Positions 24,001 to 35,439 of a stretch of 64,000 bases of DNA are shown piece after piece. The translations under genes were made by a program, and so were the position numbers. The notes beneath the pieces were generated by a model. It was not told the origin of the DNA, made no database searches, and saw nothing but the letters and a program-made list of their open reading frames with translations. The first letter of the stretch is position 1. Each line of letters begins with the position of its first letter. The stretch is from Mugil cephalus. Taxonomy: Eukaryota; Chordata; Actinopteri; Mugiliformes; Mugilidae. The stretch covers positions 23,862,001 through 23,926,000 of the forward strand of contig NC_061771.1 of NCBI RefSeq assembly GCF_022458985.1. The letters are read 5' to 3'.

Positions 24001-26707
24001 AACAGTGTGGCCATCTCACAAGCACTAAACAAGGCTGCGTCGTGTGGGGACAACAGGTACATTCAGACGTACAAAGAAACAGCACCACCATTAACATTTT
24101 TTAGTTGTTTTTCAAAAGTTATTCCCATGTTCTCGTTACAGTATAAAGATCCACGAGCTGTCTGATCTTAAAGACATCAGCCACATAGTTCAACTGGACG
24201 ACGAGACTAAAGGCAAGACGGCCCTCTTCATCAACCACACACGTCTGGACCACGTTCAGTACTTCACCCTCATCATCTCTGTGTCTGCTGCAGGTCTGGA
24301 TCAGCTGAGCTGGACAGATGACGGCCAGCTGTTGGCGGTGTCCACGCAGAAAGGGACACTCCATGTGTTCCTGACCAAGCTGCCCATCCTGGGTGACAGC
24401 TTCGGTACACGACTGGCTTACCTCACCTCCCTGCTGGAGGTCACCGTCTCCAACCAGGTGGAAGGGGTGAGGACACACATTCACGCTGTAATGAGAAACG
24501 TTTTAACGTGAAAGAATTTAAAAGAGACGGTTTTATCTTAGACAGAGAAGGAATGAAAACACCAGCATAAAAAGGAATAACATACCGAACCGTTAATCGT
24601 TAAATTCCGCATCCAGACCTTAATCTCTCTCTATGCAGAAATGGAAAGAGCTATAAATATAGATCCATGCTGGACAAGGACGACAATATAAATGATTATC
24701 TTGCCTCAGGGCATTACGGTAAAGAGAGGATGTTAATAAACGTTAAGTGCTTTATAAATGGCCATAAAGTTTTCGAAAATTACAACATTATAGATGCTTG
24801 TAGTAGTTCTGACAACAATTATCATATAAACTTGGGAGAAAGGATAATATGAGGAAGATTTATATGATGAAATAAAATAAAATCAAGAAATACGGTATAT
24901 AAAACTGAACCAAGAAGATACACGAGAAATTAGATTCAATATTCAGTCTTTCTCTTTTACATCGTGCTGTAGGAAAACCCTGTAGCCATAGAAGTGGAAG
25001 TGGAGCCCACATTCATTGCAGTGGGACCATATCATGTGGCAGTGGGCATGAACAACAGAGCCTGGTTTTACGCCCTGGTAGATCAAGAACCTGGTATGTA
25101 CATGTTTTAATCACTGAAGCGATGTTATGCATCGTTTGGTCATGAGTTTTCTCCTGTTAAAAGTTTTTGTGCGTCACTCAGGTTATCACAAGCTGAAGGA
25201 CATTGAGTATTTGGGAACCATAGCCAACATGTGCCTCAACGCTGACTACGCTGCAGCTCTGTTTGAGGGAAAAGTTCAGCTCCACATGGTGAGTCATGTC
25301 TTTCTCACCGATAAATGATAGTTAAACGAGCTTCTCCATTTGAACATCGATAAACTGCAGGTCGACTCCATGTCTGTGTCGTGTTTAAGATTGAGGGTAA
25401 AGATCAGGAGGAGAAGAAGCAGATGAAGCTTTTTCCAGACGACGACAGAAAAGGTCGGATCCTTTGTCACGCCCTCACCGCCGACTTCCTCTACTACGGC
25501 ACTGATGTAAGGATCAGCACGTCAATTTTTAATTAACTGTTTTAATTAGTGAATCAGAATATTACACTACTACTCTACTGAATCATACTTGATTGTTTTT
25601 ATTAGTGTAACATCAGGAGTAGCAATTTTAATTAATCAGTTATCAAATATCTGTTTATTTTTATGTGTTTATATGAGTTTCTATTATTTTAGAGTTTAAA
25701 TGTGTCACCTCTTTAACTCAGTCTCCACCATCCAGTTGTTTCCTTTTCACTGTGCCAATGGACTTGTACGTGTCTGCCGGTTTGAGCTGTAATCTAATTT
25801 GTTTTCAGTCAGGAAACGTGGTGTGTGTCTTGGTGGAGGACTGGGAGACGGTGAGCAGCTACAGTCACTCCGTTGGTGTGCGGAAAGTGTTCCCCGACCT
25901 GAACGGCACCCGGCTGGTGTTCATTGACGATAAGAATGGCGGCTTCCTGTACTCTCCTGCAAACGTCAGTGCATACGTAATTCACACGTCTCTGAATTGT
26001 GGAATCTAAAATAAAAATAAGTATTTGTGCGCGGTGAAATGAGAGGATCAATAATTAATAATGGCAGAGAAATATTATGTGTTGTCGCGATCTGTCAATG
26101 TACACGCTGAATATTTTTATTTATTTAACACAGCGTTAAAAGAAAAAAGATACAGACACACTTGAACAGAAATAACTTGGATTAAAGCAAATGTTCGTGT
26201 GTTTGTGTGCGTCCAATCCAGGCGACGGTTTCCTGCTTTGAGCTCCCGAACTTCTCTCCCACCATCACAGGAGTGTTGTGGGACAACTGGCATGCGGACA
26301 GAGGAGTGTTTGTAGCTTACGACGAGGATAAGGTCTACACCTACGCCTTACATAAAACTACTATATATGGTAGGGAGACGCCACAGTTACACATATTATA
26401 AGAAGACCACAATAGAACCACTTTTATACGTGTAATAAACTCTCCTTCCCCGTCACTCTGCTCAGGGCCCCAGGTGGTGTTGGTGGGCAGCACTGCACTC
26501 CTGTTTTCCCAGAAGCCTCTGCTCTTGTACAATGGTGAGCTGACCTGTCAGACGACAAGCGGTAAAACCAGCGAAGTGGCTCTGAGCACGCACTCGTTCC
26601 TCAAGCACGCGACAGGCACGTCGACAAATTCACCACCAGAGCTCAGCAAGCAGCTCGCACAGACTCTGATGCTGAAAAGGTCGGTCACGCTGCAGATCGT
26701 CAATCAG

Positions 26708-26754
<47 letters not shown>

Positions 26755-29700
26755 GTCAAGTAGTCAAACTTTATTTATGGAGCACTTTTCATACAAAAGA
26801 TGCAGCCCAAAGAGCTTTACTTAAAAAAAAAAAACAAAAACAAAAAACAAAACAGTAGACACAAGAGATATCCCCCTCTCCCTGTATGTAAACAGACACA
26901 AGGATTTAAAAACACTGAGGAATTAAGAACACTGAGGAAACGTTATCCCTCATTACTTTGAAGTTGAGTAAATAGTAGAGAGATAAAAATAACAATACAA
27001 TTATAACTTAGTAATTACATATATATTAAACTGTATATTAAACTCGGCCTAGTGCTGTTTATAAATATACTTTATTTTGCAAATACAATATTAAGTTATT
27101 CGAATTAATACACACGTTTTATTTCAAACATGTGCAACAGTAGGGTGACAGATAAAGTAATAAATACTGGCAGATTCATGTTTTAACTTTAAACATAGCT
27201 ATATGTAGAACGGGCAGTGAAGTGTAATATGTGATTGGCTCATCAGCGATAGGGGCGGGTCCTATGGTGTACGGGAGGCTTGGATTGACAGGACTCATGG
27301 GGGAAAATTGTGGATGAAAATTTAAAAAATATATAAAATATTAATCAACCAATGATTTTGCGACGCCCCTGCAGTACCTCCGCGGACCCACTAGGGGCTA
27401 CATACCCCCTGTTGAAGACCTATGAGCTAAAGGATAAAAATAAATGAAAATTCAATTAAAAGCCATACTAAAAAGGTAAAAATGTGATCATCTTCTTTGA
27501 AGAGCCAGACAGTAGCTTTGTTTTAATGTTTTACAGTTAAGATGGATTTTTTTTAACTGTTCAGAAAGTTTTTCTGTTGTTTTTGATCTCCTCCTCCATT
27601 CTTCTTGGATAAAAGAACATCTACAGAGTTATCATCACAGTTTTCAGCAGGGGATCAAAGCTTCAGTGGAAGAAAGCAGAAGGACGTGGGGCTGAAATAA
27701 ATAAATAAACACTGTAAATCTTCTTGTCCAGGTTCCACGAGGCCTGGGATCTGTGTAAGTCCGCGGGCAGTGACGCAGACTGGGCAGAGCTGGGCAAAGC
27801 CTGTCTGGTCCACATGGAGGTTGAACAGGCTATTCAGGTTTACCGCATGAGTGGGAACGTGGGAATGGTGCTGTCCCTGCAGGGCATCCAGGTACGTACA
27901 CTCCTGGTAAAACCTCAAAACCTCCATGTTTAGACAAAACTGACACTCCTTCTCTTTCTTTCTGTTTCTGTGTCTGCGTGTCTCTCTGTTTCTAGGGTAT
28001 AGAGGACATGAATTTACTGGCGGGCCACTTGGCGATGTTTCTTTGTGACTACAACTTGGCACAAGACCTTTATCTTTCCTCCAACTGCCCAATTGCTGCC
28101 CTGGAGGTGCGTACGAGGCCAATAATTCTTTGTCACAGGTTGTATGAGATGTTATTATGCGTGTAAAACTAACTAACACTGTGTTTGTATTAGATGAGAA
28201 GAGAACTTTTGCACTGGGACAGCGCTCTTATGTTAGCCAAGCGGCTAGCGGAAGATCAGATTCCCTTTATATCCAAAGAATACGCGGTTCATCTGGAGTT
28301 TATGTGAGCGAATTCGCACACATCACATACACACACACGACAGCAATCACACACCTTTCATACATGTCTCTAAACCTGATCGTCTTTCTGTGCAGAGGAG
28401 ATTATGTCAACGCGTTGGCGCACTATGAAAAAGGAATGACCCGCAATAATAAGGTAAATTAACCCGATTTCCTCTTCAGATAGTGTTTTATATTATGTTT
28501 TATATTATTTTACTACACTTTCTTAGCTCCACAGTCTTCCTACAGTTTGTCGTCCACTCTACTTAGGTTAAGAAAGAGCACTTTAAGAGCAGACAGGAGG
28601 AGACTTACCAGACTTGGATAAGAAATGCACTGAAGGTTCACGTCTACGTTGCACGTGATTGAAGTGATCCTGATTCTGTCGCTGGTCCTCACGTTCCCCT
28701 CCCTCAGTTCCAGGACCACGACGAGGCGTGCCAGGCCGGCGTGGCCAGGATGTCCATCAGGATGGGGGACATCCGGAGAGGAGCCGCTCAGGCCATTCAG
28801 CACCCGAGCAGACTCCTCAAAAAGGAATGTGGAGCCATACTGGAGAGCATGAAGGTGCGTGATGTGTTGTGTTGTGTTGTGCAGCGTTGTCGTACTGGAG
28901 GATCTTTTTTTTTTGCTCATCTGTGCTTTATTTATTGCAGCAATTCTCTGAAGCCGCTCAGCTCTATGAAAAAGGGCAGTATTATGACAAGGCCGCTTCA
29001 GTCTACATTCGCTGCAAAAACTGGTGAGACAAAAGCCAGCGCACACCGAGTGTGTCTTTTTTTATTCTCCTCGGTTTAACTCCTCTGTATGTTTCTCAGG
29101 GCGAAGGTGGGAGAGTTGCTCCCGAACGTCAGCTCTCCAAAGATCCACCTGCAGTACGCGAAGGCCAAGGAGGCCGACGGGAAGTAGGTTCTCAGTCCAT
29201 GTGTCCGTCTCCTCCGTGATTCACTGATAGGGATTGTAACGTGTAATGCGTGTCCGTGCGCACCGCCAGGTATAAAGACGCAGCGCGGGCTTATGAGAGC
29301 GCAAAAGACTGGGACAACGTGATCCGTGTGCTGCTGGACCACCTCAACAACCCAGAGGACGCCGTTCGCATCGTGAGGGAGACGCAGAGCATTGATGGAG
29401 CAAAGATGGTCGCCAGGTATGAAAAACAAAAACAAATAAAAAACCCAGGATATTCACAAAGAAGGGATTGAGCTTTTAATCTTTAATGCATGTCCACATT
29501 TTCTTTTACTGCTTTATGCTGCCGAGTGTTCACATTGAATTCTACATACTACGAAGTAAAGGGGTAAATGCCATTAAATAGTGAACAGTTGCAGGTTCTA
29601 GGTTTTTAAATCACTTCTTGTTAATCTTCCTGTTTGAGAATTAGAAGTGACAAAGGTTTGGCAGTTTTCTGTAGATGTCTTAATGAATTATCAGGTCCAG

Positions 29701-32700
29701 TTCCAGCTGTTTTTGATTCACTTTCTGAAAACGAATTGTTTAAACTCTGTTTGTTGATGTGCAGTAGTTTTATTTTAATCTGTATTGAGAACCCTGAAGC
29801 TATTCCTGTGTGTGCTGCAGGTTCTTCCTGCGCCTAAACGACTACGGCTCAGCCATCCACTTCCTGGTTCTGTCTCAGTGCAACGACGAAGCCTTCCAGC
29901 TGGCACAGCAGCACGGGCAGATGGAGGTCTACGCAGACATCATCGGTCAGAGCCCATGGATTATTCATTCAAGTTGACACCAAATTCTGAATTGTTGCAA
30001 ATGTATTCCCCTTCTGCACTGTTTGTTGGTCCACTTTATTTAAATGTAATTGTAATTAAATGCAGTGTTGTTTGTCTGGAATTTAATGGCGTTGGTGTTT
30101 TTTTATTTTCTTTTTCTTTTTTTAGGCGCGGAGGCAACGCAGGAGGACTACCAGAGCATCGCTCTCTACTTTGAGGGAGAGAAGAAACACCTGCAGGCTG
30201 GAAAGTTCTTTCAGAAGTGTGGGCAGTACAGCAGAGTAAGAGCCTCAAATTCACTTATTCACTCATCAGTCGTTTATTCTGACTTTTATCATTTACACAT
30301 TTTCTTTCTTTCTTACTTTCTGGGCGTCTCTCAGGCCCTGAAGCACTTCCTGAAGTGTCCAAACACTGAGGACAACCTGGCAATAGAGATGGCCATTGAG
30401 ACGGTGAGAGCTCTGTGTGTATGTGTGCGTTCGTGTGTGTGTACAAAACTAACTTTGTGTATGTGTGTGTTTTAGGTGGGCCAGGCCAAGGACACCTCTT
30501 TGACCAACCAGCTGATAGATTACCTGATGGGAGAAAGTGACGGTATGCCCAAGGTAATGAATACACTGCTACTGTAGTTTGAGTGTGAAACAGCTGTAAA
30601 ATAATAAGGAAATATACTCGTTTGTTTATGCCACATTGGGATAAATAAAGATCTTTGTTTGGAGGAGCTAACAGGAGTTTATTTGACTTTCATCACCATA
30701 AATCATCATTCTCCGTTCCTCCCAGGATGCAAAGTACCTGTTCCGCCTGTACATGGCGCTGCAGCAGTACAGGGAGGCTGCTCGCACCGCCATCATCATC
30801 GCCAGAGAGGAGCAGTGTGCAGGTGCAACCGCCACCTTCGTACCAATAACAGCACCATAAGCTGGTGTGACCAATTAAATGTGTAACGTTCCTCTGCTTT
30901 CGTGTTCCTGCTGAAGGGAACTACCGTAACGCTCACGACGTGCTGTTCAGCATGTACACCGAGCTCCAGGCTCAGAAGATCAAGATCCCCGCTGAGATGG
31001 CCACTAATCTGATGATACTTCACTCCTACCTGCTGGTGAAGGTCAGAACAACTTAAATCCATCACTGTTCAGAATATTGTAAATGTATTTGGGGGTTTAT
31101 GTCAGCTACGTGAGACTAGGTGCCAGGTTATTCTCGAAGGAGCGTGATGGCAGCTTAGCCTCTACAGCAGGGGTGTCAAACTCGTGTTAGCTCAGGGGCC
31201 ACCTACAGAACAATATGATCTCAAGGGGCCAGACCTTCAAATAATGACAACTTCAAATGTTTCCCTTTGTTTTAGCACAAAGAAGTACATCACGAAAGTG
31301 TTTACATTTAATGAACTGCACTATTACAAAATCTTTTATGAACAACCATGTTTCTTAAGAAAAAGAAGTGCAATTTCTGTATGTCTCACTGTTGTGTTAT
31401 GTCCACAGCTCTTACTAAAATTGTGTGAAACGCAGGAAAAGTAGTTACTTTTATTGGAAAATTTGCAGTCAATGTCTTCAATGTAATTTTTGCACTTTGC
31501 AAATTCATCCCACGGGCCAGATTGGACCCTCTGGCGGGCCGCTTTTGGCCCGCGGGCCACATGTTTGACACCTATGCTCTAGGGCGACTAATATTTGGAC
31601 GTTTTATCACAGTGCTCCTCAAATTCACAAGGTAATGTGTTACTCAACCATGTGACTTTGAGAAAAATGACGTCCTACATCAGTAACATGTATAAATAAA
31701 TCTGTATTCACCATAAATGCACCTTCACTTTTCTGAAACACGTCTGTGTCTTAACGTAGGTAAGTTCGGTGTTTCTGACTTTGTAAATCATGTGTTTTCT
31801 TGTAGATCCACGTAAAGAGAGGGGACCACTTAAAAGGGGCGCGCATGCTCATCCGTGTCAGTAACAACATCAGCAAATTTCCTGCACGTGAGTCAGCACA
31901 GACAATTCACCATCATCTCCAAGTCCAACTCACACGAAGAAAAAAAACATAAATATCACGACGTTTAAACGTCAACCTTCCCCAGAATACGTCTCATCCG
32001 TGTCTGTGTTTGTGTAGATGTCGTTCCCATTCTGACGTCGGCAGTGATCGAGTGTCACCGCGCCGGACTGAAGAACTCGGCCTTCAGCTTCGCTGCCATG
32101 TTGATGAGACCCGAGTACAGAAACGACATCGACCCAAAGTACAGGAAGAAGATCGAGGCGATGGTTCGGTGAGTCACATGAACGTCCACACCTCCTCCTC
32201 CTCGTCTGTCCTACACGGCCTCTGAATCTGAAACGTTCATGTCTCCACCGCAGGCGTCCAGACACGTCGGAGCTGGAGGAAGAAACTACTCCGTGTCCCT
32301 TTTGTGGCTTCCAGCTGCCGCAGAACGAGCTGCTGTGCATTTCCTGCAAGAACAACTTGCCCTACTGCATCGCCACGGTGGGAAAACACGATCGCTCATA
32401 CGCTCCATTTCTTTGGAACAAGATACCGTATTTTCCGGACTATAAGTCACGTTTTTTTTTTTTTCATAGTTTGGCCGGGGGTGCGACTTATACTCTGGAG
32501 CGACTTATGTGTGAAATTATTAACACATTATTACCGGTATATCATTTCACATGTCATTTTCACACTAAACCGCAAGGGGGCGCTCTAGGCCTGTGTTGAT
32601 AATTTCAACATTGGCGGTAACTTTTAAAAACAACTGAGAAGGGCTTAACAAAAACGGCACCGAAAAGAAACTCGTATTCTGCAGATAACAAGCTGCAAGT

Positions 32701-33878
32701 AGTAAAACATGCAGCCGAAATCAGTAATCGAGCAGCAATAAGAAAGTTTGGAGTTAGCGAGAAACTTGTAAGGGACTGGCGAAAAGCGGAGGTTACTCTT
32801 ACTGGAATGAAGAAAACAAAAAAAAGCCAATCGCGGGCTAAAAGCTAGCTAGGTGGCCACAGCTACAGGAAAGAGTTCGCACGTGGGTGCTTGGAAAACG
32901 TGCGCGACGTAGAAGAGGAAGCGCCGCATCTTCTACCTCCGGAGTTAGCGGAGTTGTTTAAAAGTGACACCGAGGATGAAGATTTCATTGGATTTGGGTT
33001 ATTTGGAGTGACACGGATGTTTTGGTAAACTTCTTAGCATGTTATTTATGCTATAGTTATCTCAATAACTCTTAATATGTTATGTTGACAAACCAGGCAC
33101 GTTCAGTTGCGTCATGTAACGTAAACATACCGTACAATTATTCAGCCTGTTGTTGCCTCTATTCTATTTTTATTTTAAATTGCCTTTCAAGATGACATGT
33201 CTCTTCTTGGTGTTGGATTTTATGAAATAAATTTCCCCCCAAAATGCGACTTATATATGTTTTTTCCTTCTTTATTATGCATTTTATGGCTGGTGCGACT
33301 TGTACTCCGGAGCGATTTATAGTCCTGAAAATACGGTAGTCTCGTCTGTCCCTGCACATTCTTCATCTGGTCTTTGTTCACGTTGTCCTCAGGGCCGTCA
33401 CATGCTGAAGGAAGACTGGTCCATCTGTCCTCACTGTGAATTTCCCGCCCTCTACTCGCAGTTAATCCTGTTAGTGACACACTCGCACGTAACATACACA
33501 CATTCACCGGCTGTATTTTAATGCATAGTTAGTCCCCAGTACCAAATTGATAAGTTATATATTCGTTTTATGTGGCTGACAGCGACCGATATATACTTCA
33601 GAATATTTCCAGATACCATCTTTTTTGCTTTAAGTTAATTCATCTTAATCTTGTGACACTTTCAAGGTTATTTCCTCCTGTTTACACACATAATTGTAGA
33701 GATTGTGTTGGGCTTTAGTTCCTCTTCTTTCCTGACAGACTTTACCCTGAACTTTTGTTCCAGGTTACTAGAGAGTGAGACCGTGTGTCCTATGTGCTCT
33801 GAGAGTCTGAGCGTCAAACAGGTGAAGAAGATCTCTGATTGCTCCAAATACCTGCAGAGCGACGAACCGGATCAGTGA
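21099..33878 (+). CDS. wdr19: WD repeat protein 19 / IFT144, complete
   Basis: WDR19 is the IFT-A subunit IFT144, needed for retrograde transport in cilia. Coding exons: 21099-21104, 21866-21957, 22056-22121, 22234-22359, 22454-22569, 22690-22805, 23458-23538, 23681-23793, 23883-24056, 24142-24212, 24294-24466, 24973-25093, 25182-25288, 25390-25506, 25809-25964, 26222-26369, 26466-26679, 27732-27891, 27996-28106, 28194-28303, 28396-28453, 28714-28854, 28941-29023, 29100-29183, 29270-29416, 29821-29945, 30126-30235, 30335-30403, 30476-30553, 30726-30822, 30917-31041, 31806-31887, 32018-32168, 32254-32377, 33393-33469, 33764-33878. They sum to 4044 nt (1347 aa; human about 1342). The N-terminal half is WD40 propellers ([22 protein letters not shown]). 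The C-terminal half is TPR-like helices ([15 protein letters not shown]), ending in zinc-ribbon cysteines (CPFC, CPHC, CPMC). The two-codon first exon (MK, then SVF) uses a weak GTTGGT donor and is the least certain. The intron at 24213 uses a GC donor. Confidence 0.95.
22806..23457 (+). other. wdr19 intron
   Basis: 652 bp without recognised features between the exon ending ...GDTVRQ and the exon beginning TTLRGEP. Confidence 0.7.
24213..24293 (+). other. wdr19: 81-nt GC-AG intron in wdr19, in frame and stop-free
   Basis: The family alignment (…LDDETK | [11 protein letters not shown]) needs an intron here. The donor reads AAAG|GCAAGA and the acceptor GCTGCAG. The intron is 81 nt, divisible by three, and has no in-frame stop, so retention would add 27 residues inside the WD40 region without a frameshift. 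GC donors are rare (about 1% of vertebrate introns). Confidence 0.8.
26698..26825 (-). repeat. (TTGA)n tail and retroposon 3' end, reverse orientation
   Basis: On the minus strand the order is 'gtaaagctctttgggctgca', then 'cataaataaagtttgac', then TTGA tandem units. This is the layout of a fish LINE/SINE 3' end with a tetranucleotide tail. Confidence 0.55.
27030..27420. repeat. Dispersed repeat, related to 18108-18310
   Basis: Shares 'aaactcggcctagtgctgtt' type words with the upstream copy. It ends with 'tgttgaagacctatgag', a phrase typical of fish DNA-transposon fragments. Confidence 0.45.
31168..31576 (+). mobile_element. hAT MITE copy 1 (in wdr19 intron)
   Basis: A 409-bp unit starts CAGGGGTGTCAAACTC and ends GTTTGACACCTATG, giving degenerate inverted ends. 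Flanking 8-mers are CTCTACAG and CTCTAGGG (6 of 8 identical). The body matches the inverted copy at 56689-57099 nearly base for base, including the 'cccgcgggcc' block. It has no transposase. Confidence 0.85.
32378..33392 (+). other. wdr19 intron almost filled by a transposon
   Basis: Of 1,015 bp, 915 bp are the pogo-like element described separately. Without it the intron would be about 100 bp. Confidence 0.8.
32424..33338 (+). mobile_element. Internally deleted pogo-like (CENP-B type) transposon
   Basis: The ends are TACCGTATTTTCCGGACTAT (32424) and, inverted, ...AAAATACGGTA (33338), flanked by TA as in Tc1/mariner-pogo insertions. From about 32650 a plus frame encodes a Psq-type helix-turn-helix ([20 protein letters not shown], then [14 protein letters not shown]). 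After one stop it continues into a CENP-B-like second domain ([17 protein letters not shown]). Near 32938 an acidic tail is visible ([19 protein letters not shown]). The DDE catalytic core between these parts is missing, so it is a dead deletion derivative. Confidence 0.8.
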
Positions 33879-35439
33879 CGTCAACACGTAAGCCTAACGT
33901 CAACCAAACAGACCAAACAAACCAACAAAAAAATGTATATTTGATGAAACTGTATATTTAAGCTAAAGATAATTTGTAATCACACTTTTGTATCTATAAT
34001 TGTATGTCTTACACAGCGCCCCCTAAAGGCCACAGTGGGTAATTACATCTTTTTCTGACTTAACCAGCGCAGACCGACATTACTCTGATAGAGTTGACTG
34101 TTAGCTGATGCATGTTTTTAAGACTGTGACACATATTACAGCTTTAAACCACAGGAAACATAAACACTATCACAAATGTAGTCCAGTAAGAAAAAGAAAA
34201 CACCACTGTCACCTGGAGAGAGTCCTGTACTGCTACAATAACCTGTTTCATGTTTGTAAAAAAAATGTTTTTTTATTAGCCATGATGTGAATGTTGAATA
34301 TAAAACCAGTGAAGATAAAACAAAATATATTTCTGTACCAGAATGAGCTTTGTGACTATAGGATTAACCTTCAGTAATTTATTGTCATTAATTTGTAATA
34401 TTTTCACTGAGTCTATGATTAAATAAAAAAAAAATAAGGAAAGATGGCATAATTTTTTTCCCTGGAGCTCAAGCTGATGCATTCAAATGTCTTTGTTTGT
34501 TTAGTTTAAAATCTACTGTGATTGAAGTGAAGGTCAGTTCTTGAGAGGCTGAACATTTTTTGTTGCTCTTGGTTTGAATACTGATTTAGTTTGTTCCGAG
34601 ATGTTCATGGTTGTTTCTCATTCAGGTTTGTATCTGGCAGCTTTGTGTAAGACAATTATTCATTTCTGTATCAGATTAAATAATATATTTATACATATTT
34701 TGAGATTTAAAGAACTTCTTGACCCCTCACGTTTGTTTTTGTCAGCTACATTTTCCAAAGCTAAAAGGAACTTTGACTCTCCACGTCTTATTTTAATGTT
34801 TTAAAGAGACGGCGACATGAACACTTCACAGGTCACTGGAGAATTAGAGCCTCATTTGTCAGTAGCGTTGCTGTAAACAGCCTCAGCATCATTTGACACC
34901 TTCAGTGAGGACGAATACTGAGCGATTGTGTTGTCTGAGAAGAGATCTAAACATAACAACCTGTACAAACCATCCTTATAACAGTAAACTACACATAAAA
35001 CTAAAAATAAAAAACTCCAAGCCGACACTCATGAGCAACATATTTCTCTATTACACCTCATGACATTTTTTTTTTCCTTTACAAAATTGCAATTTACAAG
35101 AGACAGATCCTCGGTTCTAACCGTAGAGCAAAGGCATCGCTGTAGTAAAAAGTAACAGTCTTCTACGTCAGCGCTATTTACATCCTCAACACTGTGAAAC
35201 GACTGAAGGAACAACACTACGACTACCGCTGCTGCTCCTCGTGAGACGTGGACTGACATGATGATGATGATGGCAGACAGAGACAGAGCAGACAATATCA
35301 GCATCATTGTTCAGTAAAGAGACACAGACTGTTAAACAAAAAGAAAGAGGACAGATGAGTGACCTGCTGACCAGTTTCTCTACACGCTCATGAATGGATC
35401 CATGTAAGTGCACACAAAAGTTTCCTAATGAGTCCGTCC
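33879..35439. other. wdr19 / rfc1 tail-to-tail spacer
   Basis: 1.56 kb between two convergent stop codons, holding both 3' UTRs. AATAAA at 34422-34427 suits wdr19. On the minus strand TTTATT at about 34269 is one possible rfc1 signal, which would make the two 3' UTRs overlap. No other gene was seen. Confidence 0.7.
34422..34427 (+). terminator. Candidate wdr19 polyadenylation signal AATAAA
   Basis: AATAAA about 545 bp after the wdr19 stop codon, followed by an A-rich run. Confidence 0.5.

Larger units (their letters stand above)
26680..27731 (+). other. wdr19 intron with repeats
   Basis: A 1.05-kb intron with (CAAT)n at 26698-26755, a reverse-oriented retroposon tail after it, and a copy of a dispersed repeat at about 27030-27420. 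Confidence 0.7.
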
